From: Tistlia consotensis USBA 355
GTDB taxonomy: Bacteria; Pseudomonadota; Alphaproteobacteria; Kiloniellales; DSM-21159
Assembly: GCF_900177295.1 (NCBI RefSeq)
Contig: NZ_FWZX01000003.1
Location: 237,677 to 301,676, forward strand
DNA length: 64,000 bases
Direction: 5' to 3'
The position numbers were made by a program, and so were the translations under genes. Shown here in pieces: positions 19,459 to 30,757 of this stretch. Numbering within the stretch: the first letter of the stretch is position 1; the number at the start of each line of letters is the position of its first letter. Below the pieces are notes generated by a model. It did not search any database. It had not been told where the DNA came from and saw only the letters and a program-made list of their open reading frames with translations.

Positions 19459-20613
19459 ATGGATTTCGACCCTTCCGACGAGCAGCGCCTCCTGAAGGAG
19501 AGCGTCGACCGGCTGGTCGCCGACCACTACGGCTTCGACGACCGCCGGAGGTACCAGGCCGGTCCCGGCGGCTTCAGCGAGGCGATGTGGGCACGCTACG
19601 CCGAGCTCGGCCTGCTCGGCCTGCCCTTCGCAGAAGCCGACGGCGGCTTCGGCGGCGGCCCGGTCGAGACCGCGATCGTCATGGAGGCCTTCGGCAGGGG
19701 GCTGGTGCTCGAGCCCTACCTGGCGACCGTCGTGCTGGCCGGCGGCCTGCTGCGCCACGCCGCCGACGCCGGGCAGAAGGCCGGGCTTGTGCCGGAGATC
19801 GCCGCGGGCCGCCTGCGCCTCGCTTTCGGCTATGCCGAGCCGCAGTCGCGCTACGACCTCTTCGACGTCGAGACCCGGGCCGAGAGGGTCGAGGGCGGCT
19901 GGAGGATCTCCGGCCGCAAGGGCCTGGTGCTGCACGGCGACAGCGCCGACGCCGTCATCGTCACGGCGCGGACCGCGGGCGATCGCCGGGACCGCGCGGG
20001 CATCGGCCTGTTCCTGGTCCGGGCCGACGCGCCGGGCCTGACGCGCCAGGGCTACCCGACCCAGGACGGGCTGCGCGCGGCGGAGCTGGTGCTCGACGGC
20101 GTCCGGGTCGGCGGGGAGGCCCTGATCGGCGATCCCGGCGGCGCCTTGCCGGTCGTCGAGCGGGTCGCCGACGAGGCCGTCGCCGCGCTCTGCGCCGAGG
20201 CCGTCGGCTGCTTCGACGAGATGAACGCGATCACGCTCGACTATCTGAAGACCCGCCAGCAGTTCGGCACGACCATCGGCTCGTTCCAGGTGCTGCAGCA
20301 TCGCGCGGTCGACATGTTCGTCGAGCTCGAGCAGTCGCGCTCGATGGCGCTCTACGCCGGCATGATGGCCGACGACGAGGATCCGCAGGAGCGCGCCCGC
20401 GCCGTCTCGGCGGCCAAGGTGCAGATCGGCAAGTCGGCCAGGGCGATCGGCCGCGAGGCGATCCAGCTGCACGGCGGCGTCGGCATGACGATGGAGCATC
20501 GCATCGGCCACTACTTCAAGCGGGTCACGATGCTGGACCTGCTGCTCGGCGACGTCGGCCATCACCTGGCGCGGCTCGCCGCCCTCGACGGCCTCGTGCG
20601 CGAACAGGCCTGA
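19459..20613 (+). CDS. pimD: Acyl-CoA dehydrogenase small subunit (PimD-like)
   Basis: 384-aa acyl-CoA dehydrogenase homologue, start ATG 19459 with GAAGGAAG before it, 11 nt after pimC. It keeps the family C-terminal half (LDYLKTRQQFGTTIGSFQVLQHRAVDM, then AIQLHGGVGMTMEHRIGHYFKR) but lacks a YEGTxE catalytic motif, as expected for the partner subunit of a heteromer. Presumed to form a complex with the 18245-19447 protein. Confidence 0.84.
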   Translation: MDFDPSDEQRLLKESVDRLVADHYGFDDRRRYQAGPGGFSEAMWARYAELGLLGLPFAEADGGFGGGPVETAIVMEAFGRGLVLEPYLATVVLAGGLLRHAADAGQKAGLVPEIAAGRLRLAFGYAEPQSRYDLFDVETRAERVEGGWRISGRKGLVLHGDSADAVIVTARTAGDRRDRAGIGLFLVRADAPGLTRQGYPTQDGLRAAELVLDGVRVGGEALIGDPGGALPVVERVADEAVAALCAEAVGCFDEMNAITLDYLKTRQQFGTTIGSFQVLQHRAVDMFVELEQSRSMALYAGMMADDEDPQERARAVSAAKVQIGKSARAIGREAIQLHGGVGMTMEHRIGHYFKRVTMLDLLLGDVGHHLARLAALDGLVREQA

Positions 20614-20657
20614 CGCCGGCGCCGCCGCCTTAGGACAAGCCATCAGGAGACCCGCCG

Positions 20658-21425
20658 ATGACCGCCTCGCCCTTCTCGCTCGACGGCCAGGTCGCCGTCG
20701 TCACCGGATCGAGCCGCGGCATCGGCCGGGCGATCGCCGAGACCATGGCCGGGCTCGGCGCGCGGGTCGTGGTCTCCAGCCGCAAGGCCGAGGCCTGCGA
20801 GGCGGTCGCGGAGACGATCCGGGCCGCCGGCGGCGAGGCGGCGGTGATCCCCTGCAACATCTCCCACAAGGACCAGGTCGAGGCGCTGGTCGCGCAGACC
20901 GAGCAGCTCTTCGGCGCCCCGGACATCCTGGTCTGCAACGCCGCGGTCAATCCGGTCTTCGGTCCGCTCGCCGAGCTCGGCGACGCGGCCTTCGACAAGA
21001 TCATGGCCTCGAACGTCAAGAGCAACCTCTGGCTCTGCAACCGCGTCGTGCCGGGCATGAAGGCGAAGGGCGGCGGCGCGATCGTCATCGTCTCCTCGAT
21101 CGCCGGCCTGCGCGGCACGCCGGTGATCGGCGGCTACGGGATCTCCAAGGCCGCCGACTTCGCGCTGGCCCGCAACCTCGCGGTCGAGCACGGGCCCGCG
21201 AACGTTCGCGTCAACTGCGTCGCGCCGGGCCTAGTGAAGACCGATTTCGCCCGGGCGCTCTGGGAGGACGAGGCCCGGCTGTCCGAGCGCACCCGCACGA
21301 CGCCGCTGCGCCGGATCGGCCGGCCCGAGGAGATCGGCGGCGTCGTCGCCTTCCTGGCCTCGCCGGCGGCGAGCTTCATCACCGGGCAGATCGTCGTCGC
21401 CGACGGCGGCGTGACGATCGCCTGA
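20658..21425 (+). CDS. SDR-family oxidoreductase at the end of the pim-like operon
   Basis: 255-aa short-chain dehydrogenase/reductase. Cofactor motif TGSSRGIGR is at 16-24, NAA at about 95, and the catalytic set includes Ser in IVSSIAGL and YGISK; the C-terminus GQIVVADGGVTIA is typical. It lies 44 nt after pimD on the same strand, so probably co-transcribed. It resembles FabG and 3-hydroxyacyl reductases; the exact substrate cannot be told from sequence. Confidence 0.8.
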   Translation: MTASPFSLDGQVAVVTGSSRGIGRAIAETMAGLGARVVVSSRKAEACEAVAETIRAAGGEAAVIPCNISHKDQVEALVAQTEQLFGAPDILVCNAAVNPVFGPLAELGDAAFDKIMASNVKSNLWLCNRVVPGMKAKGGGAIVIVSSIAGLRGTPVIGGYGISKAADFALARNLAVEHGPANVRVNCVAPGLVKTDFARALWEDEARLSERTRTTPLRRIGRPEEIGGVVAFLASPAASFITGQIVVADGGVTIA

Positions 21426-21456
21426 GCGATCGCGGCCCCGCGCCCGCTGGCGGCGT

Positions 21457-22218
21457 TCAGCGCTTCAGGAAGCGCTCGATGGCGGCCCGGCAGTCGGCGG
21501 AGCGGCCGGCCTGGTCCTGCAGGTCGCGCTCCAGGTCGAGCTGGGCGTCGAGGCCGGCCTCGGCGGCCGCCCCCAGCAGGCGCTTGGTCGCCGCGACGGC
21601 GGCGGCCGGCTGGGCGGCCAGGCGGCTCGCCACGGCCTCGCTCTCACCGGCCAGCGCCGCGTCCTCGACGACCTTCCAGACGAGGCCCCAGGCGCCCGCC
21701 TCCTCTGCCGGGATGCGCTCGCCGAGCAGGGCCATGCCGGCCGCCCTGATGCGGCCGACCAGCCGCGGCAGGAACAGGCTGTTGCCGGCGTCGGGCACCA
21801 GGGCGATGCCGACGAAGGGCTCGTAGAAGAAGGCCGAGCGGCCGGCGATCACCAGGTCGCAGGCCAGCGCCAGGCCGACGGCGGCGCCGGCGCAGGCGCC
21901 CTGCACGCTGGCGACGATCGGCAGGCGCGAGCGGCGCATCGCCCGGATCAGCGGGTTGAAGTGGTCCTCCAGCACCGGCCCCAGCTCGGGCGGGTCCATG
22001 GCGGCGACGGCCGAGAGGTCGAAGCCGGCGCCGAAGGCACGCCCCGCCCCGCCGAGCAGCACCGCCCGGACCGCCGGGTCGGCCTCCGCCTCGCCGAAGG
22101 CCGCGAGCAGCTCGTCGGCCATCGTCAGGGTGAAGGCGTTGAGCTTGTCCGGCCGGTTCAGGGTGATGCGGGCGAGCGGGCGGTCGCGCCCGACCAGGAT
22201 CTCGCGGTACTCGGTCAC
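21457..22218 (-). CDS. Enoyl-CoA hydratase/isomerase family protein
   Basis: Crotonase-fold protein, 253 aa, from GTG 22218, whose GTGA overlaps the stop of the transglutaminase-like gene. Motifs: ITLNRPDKLNAFTLTM, GAGRAFGAGFDLSAV, and QGACAGAAVGLALACDLVIAG. One active-site Glu position reads VPDAGNSLFL in place of a Glu-rich loop, closer to PaaG-type isomerases. Last gene of the 17 kb minus-strand string. Confidence 0.8.
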   Translation of the reverse strand: MTEYREILVGRDRPLARITLNRPDKLNAFTLTMADELLAAFGEAEADPAVRAVLLGGAGRAFGAGFDLSAVAAMDPPELGPVLEDHFNPLIRAMRRSRLPIVASVQGACAGAAVGLALACDLVIAGRSAFFYEPFVGIALVPDAGNSLFLPRLVGRIRAAGMALLGERIPAEEAGAWGLVWKVVEDAALAGESEAVASRLAAQPAAAVAATKRLLGAAAEAGLDAQLDLERDLQDQAGRSADCRAAIERFLKR

Positions 22219-22898
22219 AGGCTGCTCTCCCGACCCGGCCCGCCGGCCTCGGCGTGGAAGTCGCCGGCGGCGTCCCCCAGCAGGCGCGGGTAGTTGCTCC
22301 TCAGGCAAGCGGCGATCGCCTCGAAAGGCAGGTCGTCGAACTCGCCGCGTTCGGCGACGTACTCCATGTGCTGCCGGCCGGAGCGGTCGAAGGGATGGAA
22401 GACCGAGTCGCTCTCGCCGTCGAACTCCAGAGGCAGCACGCCGAAGCGGTCGCAGAGCGCCAGGTTGAAGGCCGGCGTCGCCTTCACCCAGCGGCCGTCG
22501 AGATGGAGGCTGGTGTAGCCGTGCCAGTAGAAGAGATCGGTCTCGATCAGCTCGAGCAGCCGCGGCGTCGCCAGGTGGTTGCGCACGTCGGCGAAGCCGA
22601 GCCGAGCCGGCACGCCGACCGCGCGGGCGGCGGCGGCAAGGACCACGGCCTTGTTGATGCAGAAGCCGATGCCGCGCGCGAGGCAGACCGAGGCGCGGTA
22701 GCTGTCGGGCGCGACGTCGATGCTGTAGGGGTCGTAGCGGATCTCGTCGCGGATCGCGTAGTAGAGCCGGATCGCCCGCTCCTTCGGGTCGCCCTCCGGC
22801 GCCACCCGCGCGACCAGCGCGCGCACCGCCTCGCTGTCGCTGTCGATGAAAGCTGTCGGCGCCAGCGCCGCCTCCAGCTCGTCGTCCCTGTCGGTCAT
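22215..22898 (-). CDS. Transglutaminase-like protein
   Basis: 227-aa protein with a transglutaminase/protease core: Cys in CLARGIGFCINKAVVLAAAAR (about 85-105), His in FYWHGYTSLHLDGRW, then KATPAFN where the classic fold has an Asp. Such proteins may be peptidases or amidases; no substrate can be named. It sits between a thiolase and a hydratase and overlaps the latter by 4 nt, so it is co-expressed with acyl-CoA genes. Confidence 0.72.
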   Translation of the reverse strand: MTDRDDELEAALAPTAFIDSDSEAVRALVARVAPEGDPKERAIRLYYAIRDEIRYDPYSIDVAPDSYRASVCLARGIGFCINKAVVLAAAARAVGVPARLGFADVRNHLATPRLLELIETDLFYWHGYTSLHLDGRWVKATPAFNLALCDRFGVLPLEFDGESDSVFHPFDRSGRQHMEYVAERGEFDDLPFEAIAACLRSNYPRLLGDAAGDFHAEAGGPGRESSL

Positions 22899-22922
22899 CG
22901 GATCCTCCTCCGGGCGGCGATC

Positions 22923-24104
22923 CTAGAGGCGTTCGAGGGCGAGCGCGATACCCTGGCCGCCGCCGATGCACAGCGTCACCAGGGCCCTGCGGCCGCCGCT
23001 GCGGGCCAGCTCGTAGAGCGCCTTGACGGTCAGGATCGCGCCGGTCGCGCCGACCGGGTGGCCGAGGGCGATGGCGCCGCCGTTCGGATTGACCCGCTCG
23101 GGGTCGAGGCCGAGCTCGTCCGAGACGGCGAGCGCCTGGGCGGCGAAGGCCTCGTTCGATTCGACCAGGTCGAAATCCTCGACGGCGAGGCCGGTCCGGG
23201 CCAGCAGGCCGCGCACCGCCGGCACCGGTCCGATGCCCATCTCGCCGGGCTCGACGCCGGCGTGGGCGTAGCCGACCAGGCGCCCGAGCGGCCGGTGGCC
23301 GCCGCGCTCGGCCGCCTCGGCGCTCATCAGCACCAGGGCCGCCGCACCGTCGTTGATGCCCGAGGCGTTGCCGGCGGTGACGCTGCCGCCGTCGCGCCGG
23401 AAGGCCGGCTTCAGGTTCGCGAGGTCCTCGGCCGTGGTCTGTGGCTTGGGATGCTCGTCGACGGCGAAACTGCGCGCCCTGCTGCCGCGGCCGACCTCGA
23501 GCGGCAGGATCTGCGACTCGAAGCGCCCCTCGCCGATCGCCCGGGCGGCGCGGCGCTGGCTCTCCAGGGCGAAGGCGTCCTGGCGCTCGCGGCCGATGCC
23601 CCACTTGTCGGCCACCCGCTCGGCGGTCAGGCCCATGATGCCGTTGCCGAAGGGGTCGGTCAGGATGCCGACCAGGGCGTCGACCGCGGCCGTGTCGCCC
23701 ATGCGCTGGCCGAAGCGGCCGGTCGTCAGCAGGTGCGGCGCCCGGCTCATCGCCTCGGCGCCGCCGGCGACCGCGACCTCGGCGTCGCCGAGCAGGATCG
23801 ACTGGGCCGCCGAGACGATCGCCTGGGCGCCGCTGCCGCACAGGCGGTTGAGGGTCATGGCCGGCGCCGCCTTCGCGACGCCGCCGTCGAGCGCCGCGAC
23901 CCGGGCCAGGTAGGCGTCGCGCGGCTCGGTCTGGATGACGTTGCCGAAGACGACGTGGCCGACCTGTTCGCCCTCGACGCCGGCGCGGGCCAGCGCCTCG
24001 CGGACCACGGCGGCGCCGAGCGAACAGGGACTCTCGCCGGCGAGCGCGCCGCCGAAGGTGCCGATGGCGCTGCGCACGGCGCTGACGAAGACGACCTCGG
24101 TCAT
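22923..24104 (-). CDS. Acetyl-CoA acetyltransferase (thiolase)
   Basis: 393-aa thiolase with Cys89 (NRLCGSGAQ), His349 ([13 protein letters not shown]) and Cys379 (TLCIGGGQG). The ATG at 24104 overlaps the upstream isomerase stop by 4 nt. Sequence features fit biosynthetic or degradative acetoacetyl-CoA thiolases; here it would cleave the ketoacyl product of the carboxylase pathway. The open frame extends upstream but without similarity. Confidence 0.85.
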   Translation of the reverse strand: MTEVVFVSAVRSAIGTFGGALAGESPCSLGAAVVREALARAGVEGEQVGHVVFGNVIQTEPRDAYLARVAALDGGVAKAAPAMTLNRLCGSGAQAIVSAAQSILLGDAEVAVAGGAEAMSRAPHLLTTGRFGQRMGDTAAVDALVGILTDPFGNGIMGLTAERVADKWGIGRERQDAFALESQRRAARAIGEGRFESQILPLEVGRGSRARSFAVDEHPKPQTTAEDLANLKPAFRRDGGSVTAGNASGINDGAAALVLMSAEAAERGGHRPLGRLVGYAHAGVEPGEMGIGPVPAVRGLLARTGLAVEDFDLVESNEAFAAQALAVSDELGLDPERVNPNGGAIALGHPVGATGAILTVKALYELARSGGRRALVTLCIGGGQGIALALERL

Positions 24105-24736
24105 GGAGCGGACCTTTCCTGTTGGTGGGGCCTGTCGAGCCGCCAGGCGATCTGCGGCAGGCGGTCGGCGCCGAAGAAGCCCTCGCCGTCGAGCAGCACG
24201 AAGGGCGAGCCGACGACGCCGTCGGCGAGTGCCGCCTCGACCGCGCGCGCCAGGCGCGCCTTGCCCTCGGCACCGGTCATGGCGTCGCGGACGAAGTCGG
24301 GCGCCAGGCCCTGCTCGCCGGCCAGGGAGAGCAGCACCGCCTCGTCGGCGATGTCGAGCCCCTCGGCGAAGAAGGCCCGGAAGACGCTTCGCCCGAAGGC
24401 CTTCGCGGCCACCGGATCGACCTCGTGGCAGGCGTGGAAGATCCGGGCCGCCAGATGGGTCGAGAGCGGCAGCCGGACCGGCTCGCGGTAGGGCAGGCCG
24501 TGGAAGGCGGCGGAACGGGCCATGTCGGCGAGCAGGTAGCGGCGCTTGGCCTCGCTCTCCAGCGGCGGCGGCACGCCGAGCGCCTTGAGCACCGCCCAGA
24601 CCAGGATCGGGCGCCACTCCAGCGCCCGGCCGTGGCGCTCGGCCAGGGCCTCCAGGTCCCGGTGCACCGCATAGGCGTAGGGCGAGGCGAAGTCGAGGTA
24701 GAAGCGGATCGGCCCGGGGGCTTGATGGTCGGTCAC
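24101..24736 (-). CDS. DsbA-fold 2-hydroxychromene-2-carboxylate isomerase-like protein
   Basis: 211-aa thioredoxin/DsbA-fold protein of the kappa-GST/HCCA isomerase family. It begins IRFYLDFASPYAYAV, where Ser takes the place of the DsbA cysteine, and ends with GSPFVLLDGEGFFGADRLPQIAWRL. Start GTG 24736, 11 nt after the carboxyltransferase. HCCA isomerases are glutathione-dependent; its role in this acyl-CoA cluster is unclear (isomerisation or detoxification). Confidence 0.78.
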   Translation of the reverse strand: MTDHQAPGPIRFYLDFASPYAYAVHRDLEALAERHGRALEWRPILVWAVLKALGVPPPLESEAKRRYLLADMARSAAFHGLPYREPVRLPLSTHLAARIFHACHEVDPVAAKAFGRSVFRAFFAEGLDIADEAVLLSLAGEQGLAPDFVRDAMTGAEGKARLARAVEAALADGVVGSPFVLLDGEGFFGADRLPQIAWRLDRPHQQERSAP

Positions 24737-24747
24737 GGTCGCGGTCC

Positions 24748-26354
<1,607 letters not shown>

Positions 26355-26355
<1 letters not shown>

Positions 26356-26927
26356 CAGGCGGCTCCTTTCGCATCGGCCGCCGGGGAGGCTTCCGCGGTG
26401 GCCGGTTCCGGAGGGGCCGGTTCCGACGGGCCCGGTGCCGAGGGTGAGGCCAGGCGCACGACCACCTCGTCCTTGTCGAAGGTCTGCCCCTCGCCCCTGA
26501 GCAGCAGCTCGACGACGCCGTCGCGCGGCGAGACCAGGGCGGTCTGCAGCTTCATGCTCTCGATGGTCAGGATCGTCTCGCCGCGCAGTACCGCCTCGCC
26601 TTCGGCTTTGTGCAGCGTCACGACCGAGCCCGGCATCGGCGCGCGGATCTCGTCGCCGCCACCCTCGCCGGCCGCCGCCGCGTCGCGCGGATCGACCAGG
26701 GAGACCCGCAGGTTGCGGCCGCCCAGGCGCAGGAAGCGGGTGTTTCCGTCGGCGGCGCAGGCCAGCGCGAGCGGCCGGCCGTCGAGCTCGATCCGGGTCC
26801 GGCCGTCGGCCTCGTCACGCTCGACGACCTCGTGCTCGCGGCCGTCGATCCGCACGACCAGGTGCGGCCGGCGGCGCACGATCTCGATTCCGGCCGCCTC
26901 GGCGCCGAGCAGCAGGGCCAGCGCCAT
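26355..26927 (-). CDS. Separate biotin carrier (BT-BCCP) part of the acyl-CoA carboxylase
   Basis: 190-aa protein from ATG 26927, overlapping the biotin carboxylase stop by 1 nt (TGATG). Residues about 1-85 match the linker/BT domain that follows biotin carboxylase in normal alpha subunits; about 88-160 are a biotinyl domain with the biotin-lysine motif ESMKL. The C-terminal tail is Ala/Pro/Glu-rich. In methylcrotonyl- and geranyl-CoA carboxylases this segment is usually fused to biotin carboxylase (alpha subunit about 660 aa); here the alpha subunit is two polypeptides. Confidence 0.78.
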
Positions 26928-28414
26928 CAGTTCCTCCAGCCGCCCATCGAGGCGTAGGGCTCGGGCGTCTCGAAGGCGAGCGCCCGGAATTCGCGGAAGC
27001 CGAGCGCGGCGGCGACCAGCGCGGCGTCGCGCAGCGCCGCCTCCGGCGGCACCGCCGCGAGATCGCCCGCGTGCTCGGCGACGAAGCCGGTGTGCAGACG
27101 GCCGGCCCGGAAGGCCGGATGGCCGAGCAGCCGGGAAAGGTAGTCCTGGTTGGTGCCGACGCCGAGCAGCACCAGCCGGTCGAGGGCGGCGAGGCCCGCC
27201 TCGATCGCCGCCGCGCGGTCGCCGCCATGGACCACCAGCTTGGCCAGCATCGGATCGAAGTCGCTGGTCACCGCCTGGCCTTCGAGGAGCCCGCTCTCGA
27301 AGCGCAGGGCCGGCCCGGCCGGCTCGTCGAGCGCCAGGATGCGCCCGGTCTCCGGCAGGAAGTCGCGCTCGGGATCCTCGGCGCAGAGCCGGCACTCGAT
27401 GGCATGGCCGGTGAGGGCGACCTGCTCCTGCGCCAGCGGCAGGCCGCCGCCGGCGGCGATCTCCAGCTGCGCCTTCACCAGGTCGAGCCCCGTCACCATC
27501 TCGGTCACCGGATGCTCGACCTGCAGGCGGGTGTTCATCTCCAGGAAGAAGAAGCGGCCGTCGGGCGCCAGGATGAACTCGACCGTGCCGGCGTTGCGGT
27601 AGCGTGCCGCCGAGGCGAGGCGCACGGCCGCCGCGCAGATCTCCTCGCGCAGGGCCGCCGGCAGGCTCGCCGCCGGCGCCTCCTCGACGATCTTCTGGAA
27701 GCGGCGCTGCACCGAGCATTCGCGCTCGTAGAGGTGCAGGACGCCGCCCTGCCCGTCGCCCAGCACCTGGACCTCGATGTGGCGCGGCCGCTCGACGTAG
27801 AGCTCGGCATAGACGCGGCCGTCGGAGAAGTAGCGCTCGGCCTCGCTGGCGGCGACCCGGGCGCGCTCGGCCAGCTCCCCGCGGTGGCGCACGATCGACA
27901 TGCCCTTGCCGCCGCCGCCGGCCGCGGCCTTGATCAGCAGCGGAAAACCGATCGCCTCGGCCTCGGCGACGAAGGCCGCGAGGTCGCCGGTCGGCGTCAC
28001 CGAGGGCGCGACCGGCACGCCGTGGGCCGCGGCGAAGTCGCGGGCGCGGATCTTGTCGCCCATCAGGTGGATCGTCTCGGCGTCGGGGCCGACGAAGACC
28101 AGGCCGGCCTCGGCCACCTGGCGCGCGAAGCCGGCGTTCTCGGACAGGAAGCCGTAGCCGGGGTGGACCGCCTCGGCCCCGGCGCGCCGGGCGATCTCGA
28201 CGATCTGGCCGCCGTCGAGGTGCGCCGCGACCGGCGTCGGCCCGGCGAGCTCCCAGGCCTCGTCGGCCTCGCGGACATGGCGCGCCCGGCGCTCGCTCGC
28301 ATGGTGGACGGCGACGGCCGCGATGCCGAGCTTGTGGAGCGTCCGGATGATCCGGCAGGCGATCTCGCCGCGGTTGGCGATCAGCACTTTGCGGAAGGGC
28401 GGCGGAACGGACAT
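26927..28414 (-). CDS. Biotin carboxylase subunit of the acyl-CoA carboxylase
   Basis: 495-aa ATP-grasp biotin carboxylase: KVLIANRGEIACRI at the N-terminus, HPGYGFLSENAGFA, the glycine-rich lid KAAAGGGGKGM, FLEMNTRLQVEHPVTEMVTG and GHAIECRLCAEDP. It ends ASMGGWRN at the point where other alpha subunits continue into the BT-BCCP region, now a separate gene. It carboxylates biotin with bicarbonate and ATP. Confidence 0.85.
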   Translation of the reverse strand: MSVPPPFRKVLIANRGEIACRIIRTLHKLGIAAVAVHHASERRARHVREADEAWELAGPTPVAAHLDGGQIVEIARRAGAEAVHPGYGFLSENAGFARQVAEAGLVFVGPDAETIHLMGDKIRARDFAAAHGVPVAPSVTPTGDLAAFVAEAEAIGFPLLIKAAAGGGGKGMSIVRHRGELAERARVAASEAERYFSDGRVYAELYVERPRHIEVQVLGDGQGGVLHLYERECSVQRRFQKIVEEAPAASLPAALREEICAAAVRLASAARYRNAGTVEFILAPDGRFFFLEMNTRLQVEHPVTEMVTGLDLVKAQLEIAAGGGLPLAQEQVALTGHAIECRLCAEDPERDFLPETGRILALDEPAGPALRFESGLLEGQAVTSDFDPMLAKLVVHGGDRAAAIEAGLAALDRLVLLGVGTNQDYLSRLLGHPAFRAGRLHTGFVAEHAGDLAAVPPEAALRDAALVAAALGFREFRALAFETPEPYASMGGWRN

Positions 28415-28451
28415 GCAGGCTCTTCGACAGTTCGGGGAAGGCGGGAAAGGC

Positions 28452-28478
28452 GGGCGGGCCGCTGCCTGCGGCCCGCCC
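28452..28478 (-). terminator. Intra-operon hairpin after the binding-protein gene
   Basis: Perfect 11 bp arms GGGCGGGCCGC and GCGGCCCGCCC with a TGCCT loop, between the binding-protein stop (28492) and the carboxylase start (28414). Only a short T stretch follows on the minus strand. It may partly terminate or stabilise the 3' end so the binding protein is made in excess. Confidence 0.5.
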
Positions 28479-28491
28479 CAGGTCGACAGGG

Positions 28492-29673
28492 TCAGTACTC
28501 GGCGAAGTCGGTGACCGGGGTCACGCTGCCGGCCTTGGGATCGACCTTCAGCACGCGCACGGCGGTCGCCGAGATGTGCCGCTCGGGCGTGAAGGTCAGC
28601 GGCAGGGTGACGCCGGCGGTGTCGAAGGGCTTGCCGGACTGCAGCTGCTCGACGGCGCAGGCCCGCGTCGGCTCCTTGCCGCAGCGGCGGATCGCCTCGA
28701 TCATCATGCGGGCCGCGACGTAGCCGGTCAGGGAGTAGCGGTTGACCGCCTTGAGCTCGTCCTCGGACAGGCTCGCCTTGGCGACCTCGGTAAAGTGGGC
28801 GGCGCCCTCCGAGCCCATCGGCGAGATGTAGTCGCCGCTGTAGTAGACGTAGCCGTAGGGGGCGGCGAGGCCCATGATCGGCGGCAGCGTCGAGGTCGGC
28901 ACCGTCGCCATGGCCAGGTCCATCTTGTACTTGCTGGCCTCCTTCATCATCGCCGGCGTCTCCGAGGTGACGCCGCCGGCGACCAGCACGTCGATCTTCT
29001 CGGCGCGCAGCTTCAGGATCTCGGCGCCGAAGTCCTTCTGGCCGCGCTTGTAGCGGACCGGCTCGACCGCGGTGATCCCGAGCTCCTTGACCGCCCGCTG
29101 GAAGGCGCCCTCGACCTGGACGCCGAAGTCGTCGTCCTGGCGGATGATGCCGTAGCGCGCGCCCTTCTTCGCCACCTTGTCGTGGATGTACTTGAGCTGG
29201 GCGAAGACCAGGTCCTGGTAGGACGCCCCGATCATGAAGACCGTCGGCTTGACCGGGTCGATCGCCGCCTTGAGCGGCGAGAAGGAGACGATCGCCGGGA
29301 TCTTCTCCTGCTCCAGGATCGGCAGGATCGCCGCGGTGCCGGCGCCGGCGCCGGTGCCGATCAGGCCGAACACGCCCTCGTCCATCAGCTTGCGCAGGCC
29401 CTGGACCGTGCGCGCCGGCACGTAGCCGTCGTCCTCGGTCTTGATGACGATCTTGCGGCCGTTGACGCCGCCCTCGGCATTGGCCTCGTCGGCCGCGACG
29501 ACCGAGCCGAAGTGCGCCGCCCGGCCGACCAGGGCGGCCGAGCTGGACATCGGCAGGACGTTGCCGATGACGATCTCGCCGTCGGTGACGCCCTGCTCGG
29601 CCGCAGCCGCGACCGATACGCTCGCGACGACGGCCAGGGCCGCGATCGCCGTGCTCCCGAACACTCTCTTCAT
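28492..29673 (-). CDS. Liv-type substrate-binding protein, second importer
   Basis: 393-aa periplasmic binding protein with a Sec-type signal peptide (MKRVFGSTAIAALAVVASVSVAAAA) and family start GEIVIGNVLPMSSSAALVG. ATG 29673 is chosen over an upstream GTG because GGGGAGGA lies 5 nt before it. It belongs with LivMHGF (29711-35027). Since the flanking genes degrade branched acyl-CoAs, the ligand may be an acid or terpenoid acid and not an amino acid. Confidence 0.85.
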   Translation of the reverse strand: MKRVFGSTAIAALAVVASVSVAAAAEQGVTDGEIVIGNVLPMSSSAALVGRAAHFGSVVAADEANAEGGVNGRKIVIKTEDDGYVPARTVQGLRKLMDEGVFGLIGTGAGAGTAAILPILEQEKIPAIVSFSPLKAAIDPVKPTVFMIGASYQDLVFAQLKYIHDKVAKKGARYGIIRQDDDFGVQVEGAFQRAVKELGITAVEPVRYKRGQKDFGAEILKLRAEKIDVLVAGGVTSETPAMMKEASKYKMDLAMATVPTSTLPPIMGLAAPYGYVYYSGDYISPMGSEGAAHFTEVAKASLSEDELKAVNRYSLTGYVAARMMIEAIRRCGKEPTRACAVEQLQSGKPFDTAGVTLPLTFTPERHISATAVRVLKVDPKAGSVTPVTDFAEY

Positions 29674-29710
29674 GACATCCTCCCCTTTCACCCTTGTTGT
29701 CGGCCGCGGC

Positions 29711-30757
29711 TCACACCGAGAGCGGCCAGTGGGTCCAGTAGCGTTTCGCGTCGCGCCACAGGCCGATCAGGCCGTGCGGCTCGATGCGCAGCATGACGAT
29801 GATGGCGAGGCCGGTGAGCAGGCCGCGGACCTCGTAGACGTAGGTCGAGAGCATCTCGGTCAGCGCCGCCGGCAGCAGGTCGGTCAGGGCGCGCACGGCC
29901 TCGGGCAGCAGCACGATGAAGACCGCGCCCAGGATCGAGCCGGCGACCGAGCCGAGCCCGCCGACGATGATCATCGCCAGCGCCTCGATCGAGATCAGCA
30001 GGTTGAAGAGGTCGACGTTGATGAAGCGGAACTGGAAGGCCATCAGCCCGCCGGCGATGCCGACGACGAAGGACGAGACCATGAAGGCGGCCAGCTTGTA
30101 GCGGGTCAGGCTGATGCCCATGACCCGGGCCGCGACGTCGTGGTCGCGGATCGCCGTGAAGGCCCGGCCGACCCTGGTGCGCAGCAGGTTGAGCGCCGCC
30201 AGCACGGTCAGCACCAGCACCGCCAGGACCAGCCAGAACAGCTGGTCGAGCTGCGTCAGGTCGAGGCCGAGGAAGCGCAGGTTCTCGACGCGCACGCCGT
30301 AGGGGCCGTGGGTCAGCGCCTCGGCGTAGAGCAGGAAGTGCGTGATGATGAAGGAGAAGGCGAGCGTGGTGATCGCAAGATAGAGCCCCTTGAGCCGCAG
30401 CGAGGGCACGCCGATGACCAGGCTGAGCAGCGCCGAGACGAAGCCGGCGGCGAGCAGCGCCAGCTCCGGCGGCCAGCCGTAGTCGGCGACCAGCAGCGCC
30501 GTGGTGTAGCAGCCGGCGGCCAGGAAGCCGGCCTGGCCGAGCGAGATCAGGCCGGTGATGCCGGTCAGCAGGTTGAGGCCGATCGCGCCGATCGCCGCGA
30601 TGCCGACGGTGATCGCGACCGACAGCAGGTAGTTGCCGACGAGCAGCGGGAACAGCGCGAGGCCGAGCAGCAGCGCGCCGGTCCAGGCCCAGGTCACCGG
30701 GTTGGTGGTCAGGGCGAGCTGCTTCTCGTAGCTCTCGACGTAGTGCCCGGTCCGCAT
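29711..30757 (-). CDS. livM: LivM-type ABC permease, second importer
   Basis: 348-aa permease with about nine hydrophobic spans; hallmark GLNLLTGITGLISLGQAGFLAAG and the EAA-like loop GRAFTAIRDHDVAARVMGIS. It begins at ATG 30757, overlapping the livH stop by 1 nt (TGATG), and ends normally, unlike the first livM in the window. Confidence 0.88.
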   Translation of the reverse strand: MRTGHYVESYEKQLALTTNPVTWAWTGALLLGLALFPLLVGNYLLSVAITVGIAAIGAIGLNLLTGITGLISLGQAGFLAAGCYTTALLVADYGWPPELALLAAGFVSALLSLVIGVPSLRLKGLYLAITTLAFSFIITHFLLYAEALTHGPYGVRVENLRFLGLDLTQLDQLFWLVLAVLVLTVLAALNLLRTRVGRAFTAIRDHDVAARVMGISLTRYKLAAFMVSSFVVGIAGGLMAFQFRFINVDLFNLLISIEALAMIIVGGLGSVAGSILGAVFIVLLPEAVRALTDLLPAALTEMLSTYVYEVRGLLTGLAIIVMLRIEPHGLIGLWRDAKRYWTHWPLSV

